From: Sophora flavescens
Taxonomy: Eukaryota; Streptophyta; Magnoliopsida; Fabales; Fabaceae
Direction: 5' to 3'
Assembly (NCBI GenBank): GCA_030762895.1
Contig: CM061070.1
Span: 106,045,054 to 106,109,053 of the forward strand
DNA: 64,000 nucleotides
Shown here: piece by piece, positions 47,201-57,045 of the stretch
Layout: every line of letters begins with the position of its first letter
Position numbering within the stretch: position 1 is the stretch's first letter
Position numbers and translations under genes: made by a program
The notes under the pieces: model-generated
Seen by the model: the letters and a program-made list of their open reading frames with translations, nothing else
Told to the model about the DNA's origin: nothing
Databases searched by the model: none

Positions 47201-50200
47201 AAATATCTGATTTTCAAGTGGATCATTTCTTCCGTGTATCCAGAAGATGAGATCATATACAATGAACGTTCAAATAAAAGGTAAAAGATTTTTTTGGATC
47301 TTTTTTAGCTCAGTTCTGTAACTTTTTCTAATTGTTTGGTTACGGATTCGAGTGTCCCTTTTACCCTTTAAATATATTTCTTTGCGTTTAAAAGTAGGAA
47401 AAAAAAAACACAGGCAGGCTGCTATGCAAACTATGCAACAAAGGGTCGAAATTCATTTTCCTTCCTTTGCTTCATTACATTTGGCAGGTTGCATCTTTTG
47501 TGGAATAGACATATATACATGATAATTGATATATTCATGAGTTTGAATACCCCTTATATAGTCATATTAATACATGTTATCTTGTTTGCTCATAAAGAAA
47601 AACTATTTATTGATTATAATAAATTTAATTTCAATGGGTAAGGTAACGAAGAAATACCTATCATTGGTTCAGCATATGATTCATTCTTGAAACAATCATT
47701 CACAGGCAGGTGTGCACTATCCGCCTAAAATAAAAATTATAGAGCTAATTAATACAATGGAATTTAAACTTTACACATGGAGTTAGCACAATATAGTAAC
47801 TAGAAAAGTTGATAAGTAGCCAGGAGAACCAAAACACACAAATCTGGTTGGAACTAAACATGTAGGAGCCTATTTCCACGAATGTCCTTTTCCATAGCAT
47901 CAAAGTTGAAAAGAAGGAAATATGAGAATTAATGTTATATATATATGGAGAAACAGATACATATATACTGTTAAGATGGAAAAGGTTTGATTTTTTATTC
48001 TCACCTGAATAAGAGATTTCTTTTTGCAATCTACACAACAAATGCCTCCAAATCATAATGCATCCGGTATGCGAAGGCTGACAAACCAAATCAACGGTAC
48101 TTATTTTAATATGAATATTGAAAGTTAAGACATCAATTAAAGGTTGTGTATGATTTACAAAAGAGATAACACACTAAGTCCCCTATCAAGCTAAGAAATA
48201 AAAATGAATAGATAAAAAGTTCCATTCTTACCTTTTGGCACTTTTTACAATTGCTCCAACCACTTGTTTCTCGGTGAAATGTCTGACAAAATGTTCCATT
48301 TTTGTAAGCAGAGCTACATTTTCAAGGATCAAACTAGTTAGTATATAAAGAAATTATAAAAATGAATTAGGTTATAAATGATTAATTACATAAAAGAAAC
48401 TATGGTAAGAATCAAATAATTAAAGCAAATATTTTGGATTAAACAACAACATTTAAGCAACTTGTTCGATTGTCTATATATTCACCAAAAATTTTCTTGT
48501 AATTGGCACGCAAGAGGCAAACATAATAGAAATTAGAAACATTCCCTATAACAAGATCTCAAATTCTGTTACGTTAGGTATGATAAATTTTAATGATTTT
48601 ATTATAACTTTATGACTATCCCAACTAATTAATTAACAACATGCACCCTATCGATTACTGTTCTCTTCAGGTGGTAAGCAAAGTTGAAGCCTAATTCCTG
48701 CCACCGAACTAAGGAACATATGCATGGGTAACACTTCATTCACGAAGGCACTGCCTACCTCTTTAGCTAAGTAAGGAAGGCTTAGAGGAATGAGCTTATT
48801 AGGTAAAGAAGACCAAAGAAGTTTCCACCACCACTAGTATTGAGTCCAAGGTTTTCAATTATGATTGCGGTGACGTTAAGGTTATGATTCCGACCGTTGC
48901 GATCTGATGTAGTCATATTGCGACCGATGCGATCTACAATTATAGTCCAATGCGATTGCAGCAACTGCCACAATCGAGATGTTGCGGCCACATTACATGA
49001 TGTGTTTGGCAATTTGAAACCTTGAGCTTGACTGACGAATGAAACATAGGGCTACCCCTCTGCATTAATTGCCCTAATTCCCAAAAGCATTGATCTCTAT
49101 TTCAAAGTGTAGCCCAAAATTAGGCATAGCTAATATTGCAGGTAATTTTTCCATTGTGTCCTTCAACTCCCGAAGTGCCCTTTGAGTGTCATCTGTCTAT
49201 TTAAAATTGCTTCTTTTTTTTTCTTTATCAAGCAACTGCCTCAGTGGTTTAGCCAGCACCCCGTAGTCCCACAAAAACCACCTATAATAGCCTATCAACC
49301 CAAAAAACAACCCAAACTCCTGATGTCTTCTGGAACGACCATTGCCTCATTGCTTCCACTTTATCAACTTCAATTCCCTCCATAGAGGTTAAAACAAAAA
49401 AAATATTCCCTCCATAGAAATTAAATGTCTCAAATACTCCAATTGGGATACATCAACACAACACTTTGTCATTCACCCATAAGGAATGGATGGTCCTTGA
49501 GAACAAAAAACACCATTCTTAACTAACTAATGTGCCAATATTGATCTGTAGTATAGATGTAACATCTCATACTGTTTTTTGAATTGATGATTGACCCATA
49601 AATCAATATAAGTCATTTTAACGTGGTTCGTCCTCACTCACACGTGTTTTTAGGAAAACTTTCTAGGAGGTCACTTTTCCCAGAATTGTTCCAAATACAA
49701 CTTCAGAATTCTCAAGCGACGGACTCCCAAAAGAAGATGCATCTTGTTAGTATAGTTAGTAGCAATCAATTCTTTTAAGTTATCCTCTACCGCACAGTCT
49801 CATACTTGCACAGTTTCATGATCCCCTCAACTGTAGAGTCTCATACCTACACAGTCTCGGGATCCCTCTTGTTCCTATGTGAAACCGGATCATTCATTTG
49901 TCCCTCTACCTAGAATCCTGTCAGAAGCTGCTCCTTGTTCATGCTTAATCATTGCATCGACGATCACTCCCCGCCTCGTCAGCTTTGGGTGTCACATTTC
50001 CACCAACTTCCCATTGGCTCGTCCCCGAACCACATCGTACCGAGAAATATAACATCTCAGACTACTCTATAGATTGAAAATTGTCCCCATAAATCAACAC
50101 GTGTCTTTCTAACGTGCTTTGTCCTCACTCACATGCCTTTATAGGAAAACTTCCCAGGAGGTCACTCATCTCAAAAATCACTCCAAGTCAAGCATGCCTA

Positions 50201-53200
50201 ACTTTGGAGTTCTTAAGTCATGGGCTCCCGAAAAGAAGATGCATCTTAACTATGGAGTTCTTAAATCATGGACTCCTGAAAAGAAGATGCATCTTGTTGG
50301 TATAGGTAATATCAATCAATTCTTTTAAGTTATCCTCATCTGCACAGTCTCATGAATCCCTCAACTATACAGTCTTATACTCGCATAGTCTCAGGATCCA
50401 TATATATAGTTCCTATGTGAAATTAGTTCATTCATTTGTCCATTCACCTAGAATCTTGTTAGGAGCCGCTACTTGTTCGTGCTTCATCTTTGTAACAACG
50501 ATCATTCCACGCCATCGTCAGCCCTAAGTGTCACAAGCCCACACCAGCTTTCGCTTGGTTCATTCCCGAACCAAATTGTACCAGGAGATGTAACATCTCA
50601 GACTACTTTTTAAATTGACGGTTGTCCCCATAAAGCAACACGACTCTTTTTAGTGTGTTTTATCCTCACTCGCACGCTTCATAGGAAAACTTCCCAGGAG
50701 GTTACCCATCTCAGAATTTCTCCAAGTTAAGCACACTTAATTTTGGAGTTCTTAAGTCACGTGCTCTCGAAAAGAAGACACATCTTGTTGGTATAGGTAA
50801 TATCAATCAATTCTTTTAAGCTATCCTAAAATACATAGTCTCATGCCTGCATGGTCTCAAGATCCTCTTAATTGTATAGTCTCATGCCTGCACAGTCTCA
50901 GGTTCCCTCTTATTCTGATATGGAATTGGTTCATTCATGTGTCCCACTGCCAAGAAGTCTACCAAGAGTCGCTACTTGTTCATGCTTTATCTTTGCATCA
51001 ACAATCACTCCCTGCCCTCGTCAGTCCTAATTGTCATATGCCCACCAGCTTCCTCTTGATTCGTCCCCGAACCACACCGTACTAGGGGAGGTCTCGCTCT
51101 GATACCACGTACGTTTAACATCTCGGATTACTATTTGGATTGACGACTATCCCCATAAACCTACACGAGTCATTTTAGCATCATTTGTCATCACTCACAT
51201 GCTTCCTAGTAAAACTTCCCAAGAGGTCACTTATCCCAGAATTGCTCGAAGTCAAGCAGCTTTTCTTTGGAGTCCAGGGCCCCAAAAGAGAAGATGCATC
51301 TTGTTGGTGTAGGTAACATTAATTAATTCTTTTAAGTTATCCTCATACTTGCGCAGTCTCGGGATCCCCCCAACTGTATAGTCTCAGGTTTCCTCTTGTT
51401 CCTATGGAATCAGTTCATTCATTTTTTTTCCTCCTCCTAGAAGCCACTCATTATCGATGCTTCATCTTTGCACTGGATGACCAATATTCTCCAACAAGAG
51501 ATTAGTTTGAGAGCCCACTTGGAGAATGTTGGTCGTCGGGTGAGGAGAATGTTAGGAACCCAAAATTTTTGAAATTATTATTGGTTTTTTATTTATTGAT
51601 TTTTTTAATTAAGTAGATTCCTATCTTAATTAGGACATTTATTTAACTATGATATTTTAAATTAATTTCCGATTGGGGTTACGGTTATATTGGCAATATG
51701 ATTGTCAAAATCGTAATATTTTTTTTAAGATAGGTAAAAATATCATTTATAGAGTACAAGAGGTACTCAGAACCCATTTAAAAGTAGAGAGAAACACAAA
51801 GAACGCATATTATCCAAGATGGAAGATTCTACTTCTCCTATTTTACAAGACAACTAATAGGATCTATACATCAATCGGAGAAGGAGCAAATACCACCATG
51901 TGAGCCTGCAATAAACCAATTCCAAGAAACTACTTTCACTCTATTCATTAGATGAAAAAAATCTATCAAATTATTTCCAAAGATAATTCAATTCCTATCT
52001 TCCCAAATACATCACACAACCGCATGTCAAAATCGCAATATTGAAGTCGCAATTAGGGTTGCGTGTGGCAATTTAAAGTCATGATTATGATACTTTCCTC
52101 AATTATGTAATTTCCTATTTTATCTAGAATTTAGGACTATATATAGTAGATGTTTATGGAATTATGTAATTAACAGTATTGTTATTTGGTGTGAATGCTT
52201 TTAATATGAAATGATTGACCAATAGTATTTGATCCAATCAGTTTGTATAAGACCATATATGGAGGGATTTTGCTCCCCTCCCATCCCCTTCAAAAGTTGA
52301 ACCAAACATGAATGATTTAAGAAAAATCCCTCCCTTCCCCTCCCCTCTCCTCCAATTCCCTCCAATCAAACACTCTATGTCAAGAAAAAGAAAGAAAAGA
52401 AGCCCTGTGTTCGCACACAGTCTTTGTCCCGTGCGGTTAAGCATTTCTATAAAATTAATAGTTAAAGGCTTTTTATTTGAGGATACAGCCCCCTCAAAGT
52501 GGTCATCCGTAGAACCCTAGAGTTCTTATCATGAAATTACTTTAAAAAAAGGAAAAGAAATGAAAGGAAGATTAAAATTAAATAAAGATTTCAGAGTGTT
52601 TTGGGTAAAGAATAAGGGAAAACAAGCATAATTTGAGAGAATTGTACAACATAGAGTTAGTGAGTCACACTCAAGAAGGATAAAGTTCACCAAATAGGAA
52701 CACAATAGTTCTCCCTTAATTGTTTTGAAACATAACTAGTTTATATATGTCATATTCAAGAATGATGAAAGGCCGCTCTTCAAAGAAAACAAAAAAAGTC
52801 TCTCAATTGGTTAGACAATAATATGATGATTTATTCCATTTGTAAGGTCTTCCATTTAAGTGGAAGATAGCCAATTAACAGTGCCAAGGAAAAGAAAGAA
52901 AGTGTAATATCTTCGCTCTTGCAACTAGGCCATTATAGTTTTAAACTGGGTCTGAATCATTAACTTGTAACAATGTGATATGTCATATTCATGTTATTTC
53001 AACTCAAGCAAGTTTGCTTCAAAAAAAAAAAAAACCCAAGCAAGTATACTCAAACATAATTTAGAAGCCATTCGATACATGAAATGTTTATATCCCACAT
53101 TGACAAAAAATGGAGGTTGTGGTACTTAACTCATAAGTCCCCCTGGGTTCTCTTAACGAGTATAAGCCATAATTGATAGTTTGATACTCTTGTACAAAGC

Positions 53201-56200
53201 CTACCAATGCAAAAAAAAAGGTAACTGAGCTAGATAGAAGCGACCAAGGAACGAGCCATCTAGTGTGTTAGGAATGGATCGAACCAGAGAACAAACTAAA
53301 AAATATCTGAGTCATGATTCAATTGGTTTAGCTGGTTTAATCAACGGTTAAACCATATGATTAATTAATAGATAAATAAATAAGTTATATTTTATATAAA
53401 AGGAGGGCATACACCTTGTTTTATTTTTTAACTTTGTGTAGGAATCTATCTTTTTGTCAAGTGGGTTTCGTTCTTTTAATAATTAACAAAATGAAACGAA
53501 ATAAATGAGACAGCTTATTTGGGACTAGTAGGCCAATATAAAAAAAAAAATCTATTATTTGTGGTTTTGCTATCTTCCTTGAACACCCTGTTGAAGCTAT
53601 ATCGAAGCTACAGGGGGGTATAGCATGTGCAACAAAGTGAATCTGCTAGCTGAAGCTGAATTAATTGAAGCTACAGGGTGGCATCATCTACAAGTGAATC
53701 GAAGCCCTGTTGCAGTTCCCTTCTTCAAATAGCTTGTCCGCGAAGGGCCACCCTCTCGATATCTTTAACATCTACGACGTCTAACCCAAGGAAAAAGAAG
53801 AAGATGAACCATTCATTTGTTGGGTTTACTGTAATCGATCCGTTTCTCAAAACAGATCCGGTTCACCGGTTCTTCCGGTGTTTTACCTAGTTCAAGTGAT
53901 TCCTCCGATTTTTTCCTGATTTTTAAAGACTACTGATTTTCCTAACTAAACCGAACAGTCACAGTTGTATCCCGGTTCAACCGATTGACCAACTGATCTG
54001 GATCGGTTTTTTCATGATTGGTATAAAAGCCATCTTAATAGGTTTTGTTTGGTATTTTTTTATAGGCAAATATTAGTAATTAGTTATTACTCTAAACTTT
54101 ATGTCCCTCCTCAAACTACCTTAACCACTTTATACTTCGGCATTGTTTGGTATGATATTTTATGATGAAAAGAAATGGATTGAGCCTAAACATAGACACA
54201 CAATTCGCAAATATTTTCTTTATTCAAAGAGTGGTTTCGTTCCTGCTCTTTAGCAAATGACATCGATTGAGCCTAAAATCTCTTCGCATGGTGATCCAGC
54301 ACCAATAGTAAGCCCACAAAATATTCGATGCACTGCACCCATATCTTTAAATGAGAAAGGTTTAGGCTAAATGCTAGTTCTAGTAGAAACAAAGATCAAC
54401 AAAGCCTATGGGTTTAGCCAACTTCTCTTTTGTATGCATGTAATTCCTGATAAACACGACACATGTACAAGTGAAGAAAAGCAGGTTGTGACTGGGCTAT
54501 GACTCCAGTACAGCTTTAAAAGGGGATAGTTTGACCAATTTCAACGGCACTACTTTGAGGGATAAAGATTTGTTGTCATTAACATTGTTCTCACCGATAT
54601 TATATTGTCATATATTTTTACATTTATAAGATTACATGACTTTTAAATTGATATGACAAAATAGTATTAGTAGAGATGAGATATATGAGTATAAAATGGG
54701 ATTGCAAATCTTCATCCTTTTAGTATGATATTAATATTTATTCTTCACCCTTGTATACAAAATATTTATAGGATTTAACGTATATGTGTTGATAGTGTAA
54801 AAAAGTTTTATATAATCATTTAATCATATCTCACCACATAAATATTTGTGGAGATGTTTTATGAACTATTATAACAAAATGACAAAATGGTGAAATATGA
54901 TTGAACGTTTGTGTAAAACTTTTTTTACAGTATCAGCATATATTTATTAAACTCAGAATTTATTCACACTCACTAGGGGTGTAAGCGGATCTGATCCGAT
55001 CCGCGAACCCGGCGGATCCTAACCGATCCAAACCGATTTTGGTGGATTGGTTCGAATCATCGGATCGGATTCCAAAACGTCAACCCGAACAGGATCGGTT
55101 TGGGTCTCGGATCCGAGAAATCTAATCCGATCCGATCTGAACCCTATAAAAAGTTATTTTTAAATTATTTTATATAATGTTAATATATTATTATATAGAT
55201 ATTTAATATAATTAATAATTAAAAATATATATTTTATTTTATTTTCTAATTTTTTATTAATCTTTTAAAGTGTAAATAAAAAAAAATTTAATAGGTAACC
55301 CGATGGTCCGATCCGATCCGATTGTGATCGGTTCGGATCCGTAGTTGAAAATTGGACAAATCCGAACCGATCCGACCGATCAAATTTGATCGGTTCAGGT
55401 GATGAAACCCCTCAAACCCGATCCGAACCGACCCGATTACACCCCTAACACTTACATCTTATCTTATTTCAAATATTTAACCCCCTGAGAAAAAAACATA
55501 TACGGCCAAATCTATGTGTGTAAAGGTGAGGGGTTACTATGAATTGATACCCATCTTTTCAACCCATTTTTTCGGGATACCACTTTAATGAAAGGCAACC
55601 GTTTTCAACTCCCAAAAAAAAAGGTGTAAAAAAAAAAACTCCCTCAAAAAAAAAAAAAAAAAGAAAGAAGAAGAAAAAAATCAAGGCAAGCGCTCAACAG
55701 AAATCAATTATGAATGAATGTACTAACATTACGTAGAGCTCTAAAATGAATTGAACAATAGTTGTCATAAAAGATTCACTTTACTCAAAACACTAGATAC
55801 AAAATGATTGCAAGGAAATCATGTAACATGAGAAACTTTGGCAGAAGAAAAATTGAGAAACACACGAAGAACAAAAACAAAAAACGCGATACACAACACA
55901 ACTATCAACAAAAACAGAAAAACATTTATACAAATTCACCATTAAGACATTAACCAAACAAGGATGACCAATACTACAACCAGAGAATCCAAAAAAAAAA
56001 AAAAAAACAATGACAACATTACAAACCAACCCACAAGATTATATATACAGAAGTTCTCTCATCAATCCAACAAGAATTATATATATATAAAAAAAGAATA
56101 AAATCATCAACATTGCACAAAAAATAAAAAGAAAAAATTATGATGATTTGTATTTGATAAAATCTACATTAGTCAAACAAACACAACAGATGAAGAAACA

Positions 56201-56398
56201 TAAAAAAATAAATAAAAAAATAAAAAGAGAGAGAAGAGAAGACAAAGAAAAGACAGCACACCCGCATGGATCACAGAGGAGAGACCAACTGCCACTCATA
56301 AGCTGCCAGCCATATCTGACGGTGGCTGTCTCAGAATTGCAATGCAAGCAGTGGATGATGAACTTGGTGTTGCGTCTGTACGAGGAAGCAGCAGCCAT
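32926..56398 (-). CDS. VAL-like B3 transcription factor gene (PHD-like + B3), possibly frame-broken
   Basis: Nine exons on the minus strand: 56262-56398, 48232-48313, 48005-48077, 47658-47724, 46902-47097, 46655-46754, 34851-35025, 34206-34282 and a tentative last exon 32926-33012. All have GT/AG-type borders, and the phases agree at every junction except through exon 3. Exons 1-3 carry Cys pairs of the VAL PHD-like domain; exons 6-8 encode a complete B3 domain. VAL proteins are nuclear repressors of seed maturation genes that bind the Sph/RY element through B3. The predicted product (about 330 residues) is less than half the usual VAL length, and I found no CW domain. Introns 1 and 6 are 7.9 and 11.6 kb and full of transposons. 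Expression is not shown; a pseudogene is possible. Confidence 0.72.
33013..34205 (-). other. VAL-like gene intron 8 (1.2 kb)
   Basis: AT-rich. No exon of the family (for example a CW motif W..C..C..WR) was seen on the minus strand. It could hide an unrecognised short exon. Confidence 0.45.
34206..34282 (-). CDS. VAL-like gene exon 8, end of B3 domain
   Basis: Acceptor ttgtttcag, donor aag|gtattg. The split Val codon (G from exon 7 + TA) opens VKFYRIEPEGKLLMATKKK, equal to the final B3 strands of VAL proteins (V.FSR..PEGKLvMG.RK). Its 77 bp fit phase exactly. Confidence 0.85.
34283..34850 (-). other. VAL-like gene intron 7
   Basis: 568 bp, AT-rich, no inserted element recognised. Confidence 0.75.
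34851..35025 (-). CDS. VAL-like gene exon 7, B3 core
   Basis: 175 bp, 58 codons plus one base. Residues AYLPKLNEPKGVTLEVQD, then WNLNYRYWVNSKGRMYVLEG and WQPGD line up with the VAL B3 core (AYFPPIS.PEG..L...D..G..W.F.fRfWpNN.SRMYVLEG......L.aGD). The SRMYVLEG signature is here GRMYVLEG. Acceptor is gaccag, donor gatagag|gtaatc. Confidence 0.92.
35372..35606. mobile_element. MITE in intron 6
   Basis: Inverted ends: 'agagaaatgccagcgacaca' at the left and the near-complement 'gtgtgttgcaagcatttttct' region at the right, with further pairing ('ctctaac' with 'gttagag'). Both flank a 'gtggg(t/a)c' core. It is non-coding. Confidence 0.7.
35607..36122. other. Intron 6 stretch, no gene recognised
   Basis: Two overlapping minus-strand open frames (35605-35891) look like a decayed coding fragment, but I recognise no family. 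Nothing else was seen. Confidence 0.4.
36123..36386. mobile_element. CACTA-type MITE with TGT target duplication
   Basis: The right end is ...ttttttgtagtg and the left end tactacaaaaaaaat (first base T instead of C). The inner sequence is built of 'tttagcgacc' and 'ggtcgctaaat' repeats. TGT (36120-36122) and TGT (36387-36389) form the 3 bp target duplication. Confidence 0.8.
36635..37022. mobile_element. Probable MITE with 'tttgtttggg' ends
   Basis: It starts 'tgctttgtttgggtaatgag' and ends 'ctactgaaacaaacaa'. An AG-rich left arm and CT-rich right arm show partial pairing. Similar sequence occurs at 41100-41270. Confidence 0.5.
37196..38413. mobile_element. Non-autonomous CACTA element
   Basis: It starts CACTACAAGAAAAG at 37196 and carries subterminal repeats 'ttaccgacggaa', 'ccgtcggtaa' and 'tttccgtcgg' on both sides (37220-37480 and 38240-38390). 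The right terminus near 38413 is degenerate (ttccttttta). The middle is CT-rich and then non-coding; no transposase was seen. It lies inside intron 6. Confidence 0.8.
38770..40640. mobile_element. Giant foldback element 1
   Basis: Arms of over 900 bp are inverted copies of each other around about 39735. For example 'ttgaacccttggaggt' in arm 1 pairs with 'acctccaagggttcaa' in arm 2 near 40245. Both tips share 'tagagttgtcaa' and 'aggaagaatt' motifs. No coding sequence was found. The family is not identified. Confidence 0.88.
41330..43230. mobile_element. Foldback element 2, loop replaced by a Cassandra-like array
   Basis: Arm 1 is present only for its outer about 330 bp (to 41660) and arm 2 from 42557 on. 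The inner parts present in element 1 (about 38900-40020) are missing, and the 5S-bearing array sits exactly there. Confidence 0.8.
41662..42556 (+). mobile_element. Cassandra-like TRIM (5S-containing), two LTRs
   Basis: LTR 1 (41662-42128, ends gacgttaca) is followed by the primer site TGGTATCAGAGC (42131-42142, initiator tRNA-Met type), a short internal region, and LTR 2 (42201 to about 42556, truncated). Each LTR carries a block closely related to the 3' half of plant 5S rRNA: gttaagcgtgcttgactt and gatgggtgacctcctgggaa (41889-41975), diverged in LTR 2 (42430-42515). No protein is encoded, as expected for a TRIM. LTR 1 contains an internal duplication (tttgtggggacagtcgtcaa twice). Confidence 0.82.
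43621..43678. repeat. AT microsatellite
   Basis: Pure (AT)n tract. Confidence 0.97.
43700..45192. other. Intron 6 stretch, no gene recognised
   Basis: AT-rich. It includes 'ccggctccgcccctgg' near 44060 and the AT tract at 44131-44203. No element ends could be paired. It stops at the solo LTR's target duplication. Confidence 0.5.
44131..44203. repeat. AT microsatellite
   Basis: Pure (AT)n tract of about 70 bp. Confidence 0.97.
45193..46557. mobile_element. Solo LTR with perfect ACAAG duplication
   Basis: The element begins TGATAGTGTG and ends CACGCATCA. ACAAG precedes it (45188-45192) and follows it (46558-46562). Length is 1365 bp with no internal region. Near the start are repeated palindromes around 'catcacggccgtgat' (45417-45645). 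The end 'gtttgcgacgaggtgcactt' recalls Athila-like plant LTRs; family uncertain. It lies 98 bp from exon 6 of the VAL-like gene. Confidence 0.88.
46655..46754 (-). CDS. VAL-like gene exon 6, start of B3 domain
   Basis: Residues LNSTKTTLFQKVLSPSD and NGRLVIAKKDAE match the VAL B3 start (SN.TIVPLFEKvLSaSD.GRIGRLVLPKKcAE). Acceptor is tttaag, donor gcggag|gtgagt; 100 bp in phase. The join with exon 5 (GA+C) restores the GD of the family's 'GD.NST'. Confidence 0.9.
46902..47097 (-). CDS. VAL-like gene exon 5
   Basis: Acceptor tcttctgcag, donor gga|gtatct. It encodes a polar Ser/Pro-rich linker (SPETDVQLTSPC, HVDGARPIGVSSG, PPEKKHSKVLG) between the PHD-like and B3 domains. 196 bp in phase with both neighbours. 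Confidence 0.75.
47098..47657 (-). other. VAL-like gene intron 4
   Basis: 560 bp without a recognised element. Confidence 0.7.
47658..47724 (-). CDS. VAL-like gene exon 4
   Basis: Acceptor ttttag, donor gatag|gtattt. 22 codons (ADSAHLPVNDCFKNESYAEP) plus one base, in phase with exon 5. Confidence 0.65.
48005..48077 (-). CDS. VAL-like gene exon 3, frame-broken PHD-like end
   Basis: The start, in phase with exon 2, reads PSHTGCIM, matching the family's 'R.HCGCI'. The end, in phase with exon 4, reads FGGICCVDCKKKSLIQ, matching 'GGv.CisC.kK'. These lie in different frames: the exon is 73 bp, and the family's intervening 8-10 residues are absent. Read straight from exon 2, it runs on as IWRHLLCRLQ, which has no family match. 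Donor attcag|gtgaga and acceptor tttgtcag are good. Confidence 0.7.
48232..48313 (-). CDS. VAL-like gene exon 2, PHD-like domain
   Basis: Encodes SAYKNGTFCQTFHRETSGW and SNCKKCQK, matching the VAL segment SAYE...FC..FH...SGWreC..CgK. Acceptor aaatgtag, donor aaaag|gtaaga. The first base completes the Gly codon of exon 1's CDPCG. Confidence 0.92.
48314..49557 (-). other. Intron 1, part next to exon 2
   Basis: No gene recognised. An open frame at 48782-49012 (minus) lies in a 'gatgcgatcgcaatt'-like repeat region and is not coding-like. Confidence 0.5.
49558..51475 (-). mobile_element. Cassandra-like TRIM tandem array, four LTRs
   Basis: LTR-like units at 49558-49996, 50048-50535, 50589-51038 and 51113 to about 51475 alternate with internal spacers of 50-75 bp (ggttcggggacga on the minus strand). 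On the minus strand each begins tgtgacac and ends gatgttaca. The primer site TGGTATCAGAGC survives in the last spacer (complement at 51096-51107). Each unit contains a 5S-like block (for example 50152-50232). The order LTR-internal-LTR-internal indicates recombination between copies or tandem integration. It is homologous to 41662-42556. Confidence 0.85.
51476..54973. other. Intron 1 stretch, no gene recognised
   Basis: 3.5 kb. Near 51560-52100 there are 'tcgcaatat' repeats. At 53270-53400 and 53840-54000 there are 'ggttcaaccgattgacc'-like motifs of dispersed hAT-type repeats; one resembles 30390-30480. No paired ends were confirmed and no coding exon was seen. Confidence 0.45.
54974..55447. 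mobile_element. hAT-type MITE with 8 bp target duplication
   Basis: Ends are TAGGGGTGTAA and TTACACCCCTA. The interior is packed with 'gatccgatccgaaccgat' type repeats. ACACTCAC (54966-54973) and ACACTTAC (55448-55455) form an 8 bp target duplication with one mismatch, the size expected for hAT elements. Confidence 0.88.
55448..56261 (-). other. Intron 1, part next to exon 1
   Basis: AT-rich with poly-A tracts (55617-55664). An open frame at 55793-56029 has no domain. Confidence 0.6.
56262..56398 (-). CDS. VAL-like gene exon 1, start codon and first Cys pairs
   Basis: The start ATG (56396-56398) has good context (caaATGGCT). Residues MAAASSYRRNTK, then CLHCNSETATVRYGW and SWSLLCDPCG give the C-x2-C ... 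C-x2-C pairs found at the N-terminus of VAL proteins (CMN..C......W..GW.LRSG.fanLCdkCG). The donor gcgg|gtgtgc leaves phase 2, matching exon 2. An upstream in-frame ATG (56530) would add a low-complexity leader; the 56398 start agrees with the family. Confidence 0.88.
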
Positions 56399-56772
56399 TT
56401 GAAGTTTCTGAGAGAGACAGACATAGAAGAAAAGACTTGTGAGAGAGACACTGAATGAGAGTGAGTGACACAAACAAAGGACCTGACTTTTGTTTTTGAG
56501 AAATATAACGTTCTCATGCTGACGAGACACATTAATTATTTTATTAATTTTTTTTGGTACTCATGTGATAGTACTATAAAGTATCAATCATCATTAACAG
56601 TGGTCAATCTTACGAATATGATGGCCAACCAATTTTATCATTTTATTATTCTAATATAGATGAAGTCAGATATGTTCCTCCACGTCCAATTTTTTTTCAT
56701 CATGTCTTCATCGGCAATCAGAGTCCTATATTATGCATTCAAAAATCATAATTTATTTTGACTTTAAAACAT
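56399..56772 (-). promoter_or_regulatory. 5' UTR and proximal promoter of the VAL-like gene
   Basis: A CT-rich leader (tctctctcacaagtc, tctgtctctctcag) precedes the ATG. An AT-rich candidate core (aattaataaaataatt on the minus strand, near 56540) lies upstream. No transcription start can be fixed from sequence. Confidence 0.35.
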
Positions 56773-57045
56773 ATTCCCCCGTTCCTATATATAAGAAATA
56801 AATGTGTATTTTTTTTGTCCTAAATATAAGAAACATGTATCAATTTTGATAATATTAGATGTTAATTTTCAATTTTACCCTCATTTATAATAGGGTTTAT
56901 ATTTACAAGATAGTATCAAATTTCCATACAAGGGATATTTTTGTAAATTTATATGAATATTAATTACAATTAGCTTATTTCAATACATTTTCTTGGTCTG
57001 TGTGTTTTAGCGTTTTGTTTCTTATATATAGGACGGGAGGGAGTA
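56773..57045. mobile_element. Stowaway-like MITE (right copy)
   Basis: Inverted ends: tattcccccgttcctatata at the left and tatataggacgggagggagta at the right, bordered by TA. Matches 1-239. Confidence 0.65.

Noticed and set aside
48782..49012. Minus-strand frame near exon 2, considered as exon 1
   Set aside because: It lacks the Cys pairs and phase. The exon at 56262-56398 fits both family and phase.
56138..56530. Full 130-residue open frame as a single gene
   Set aside because: Only its middle (from Met at 56398 to the donor at 56262) is coding. The ends are low-complexity leader and intron.
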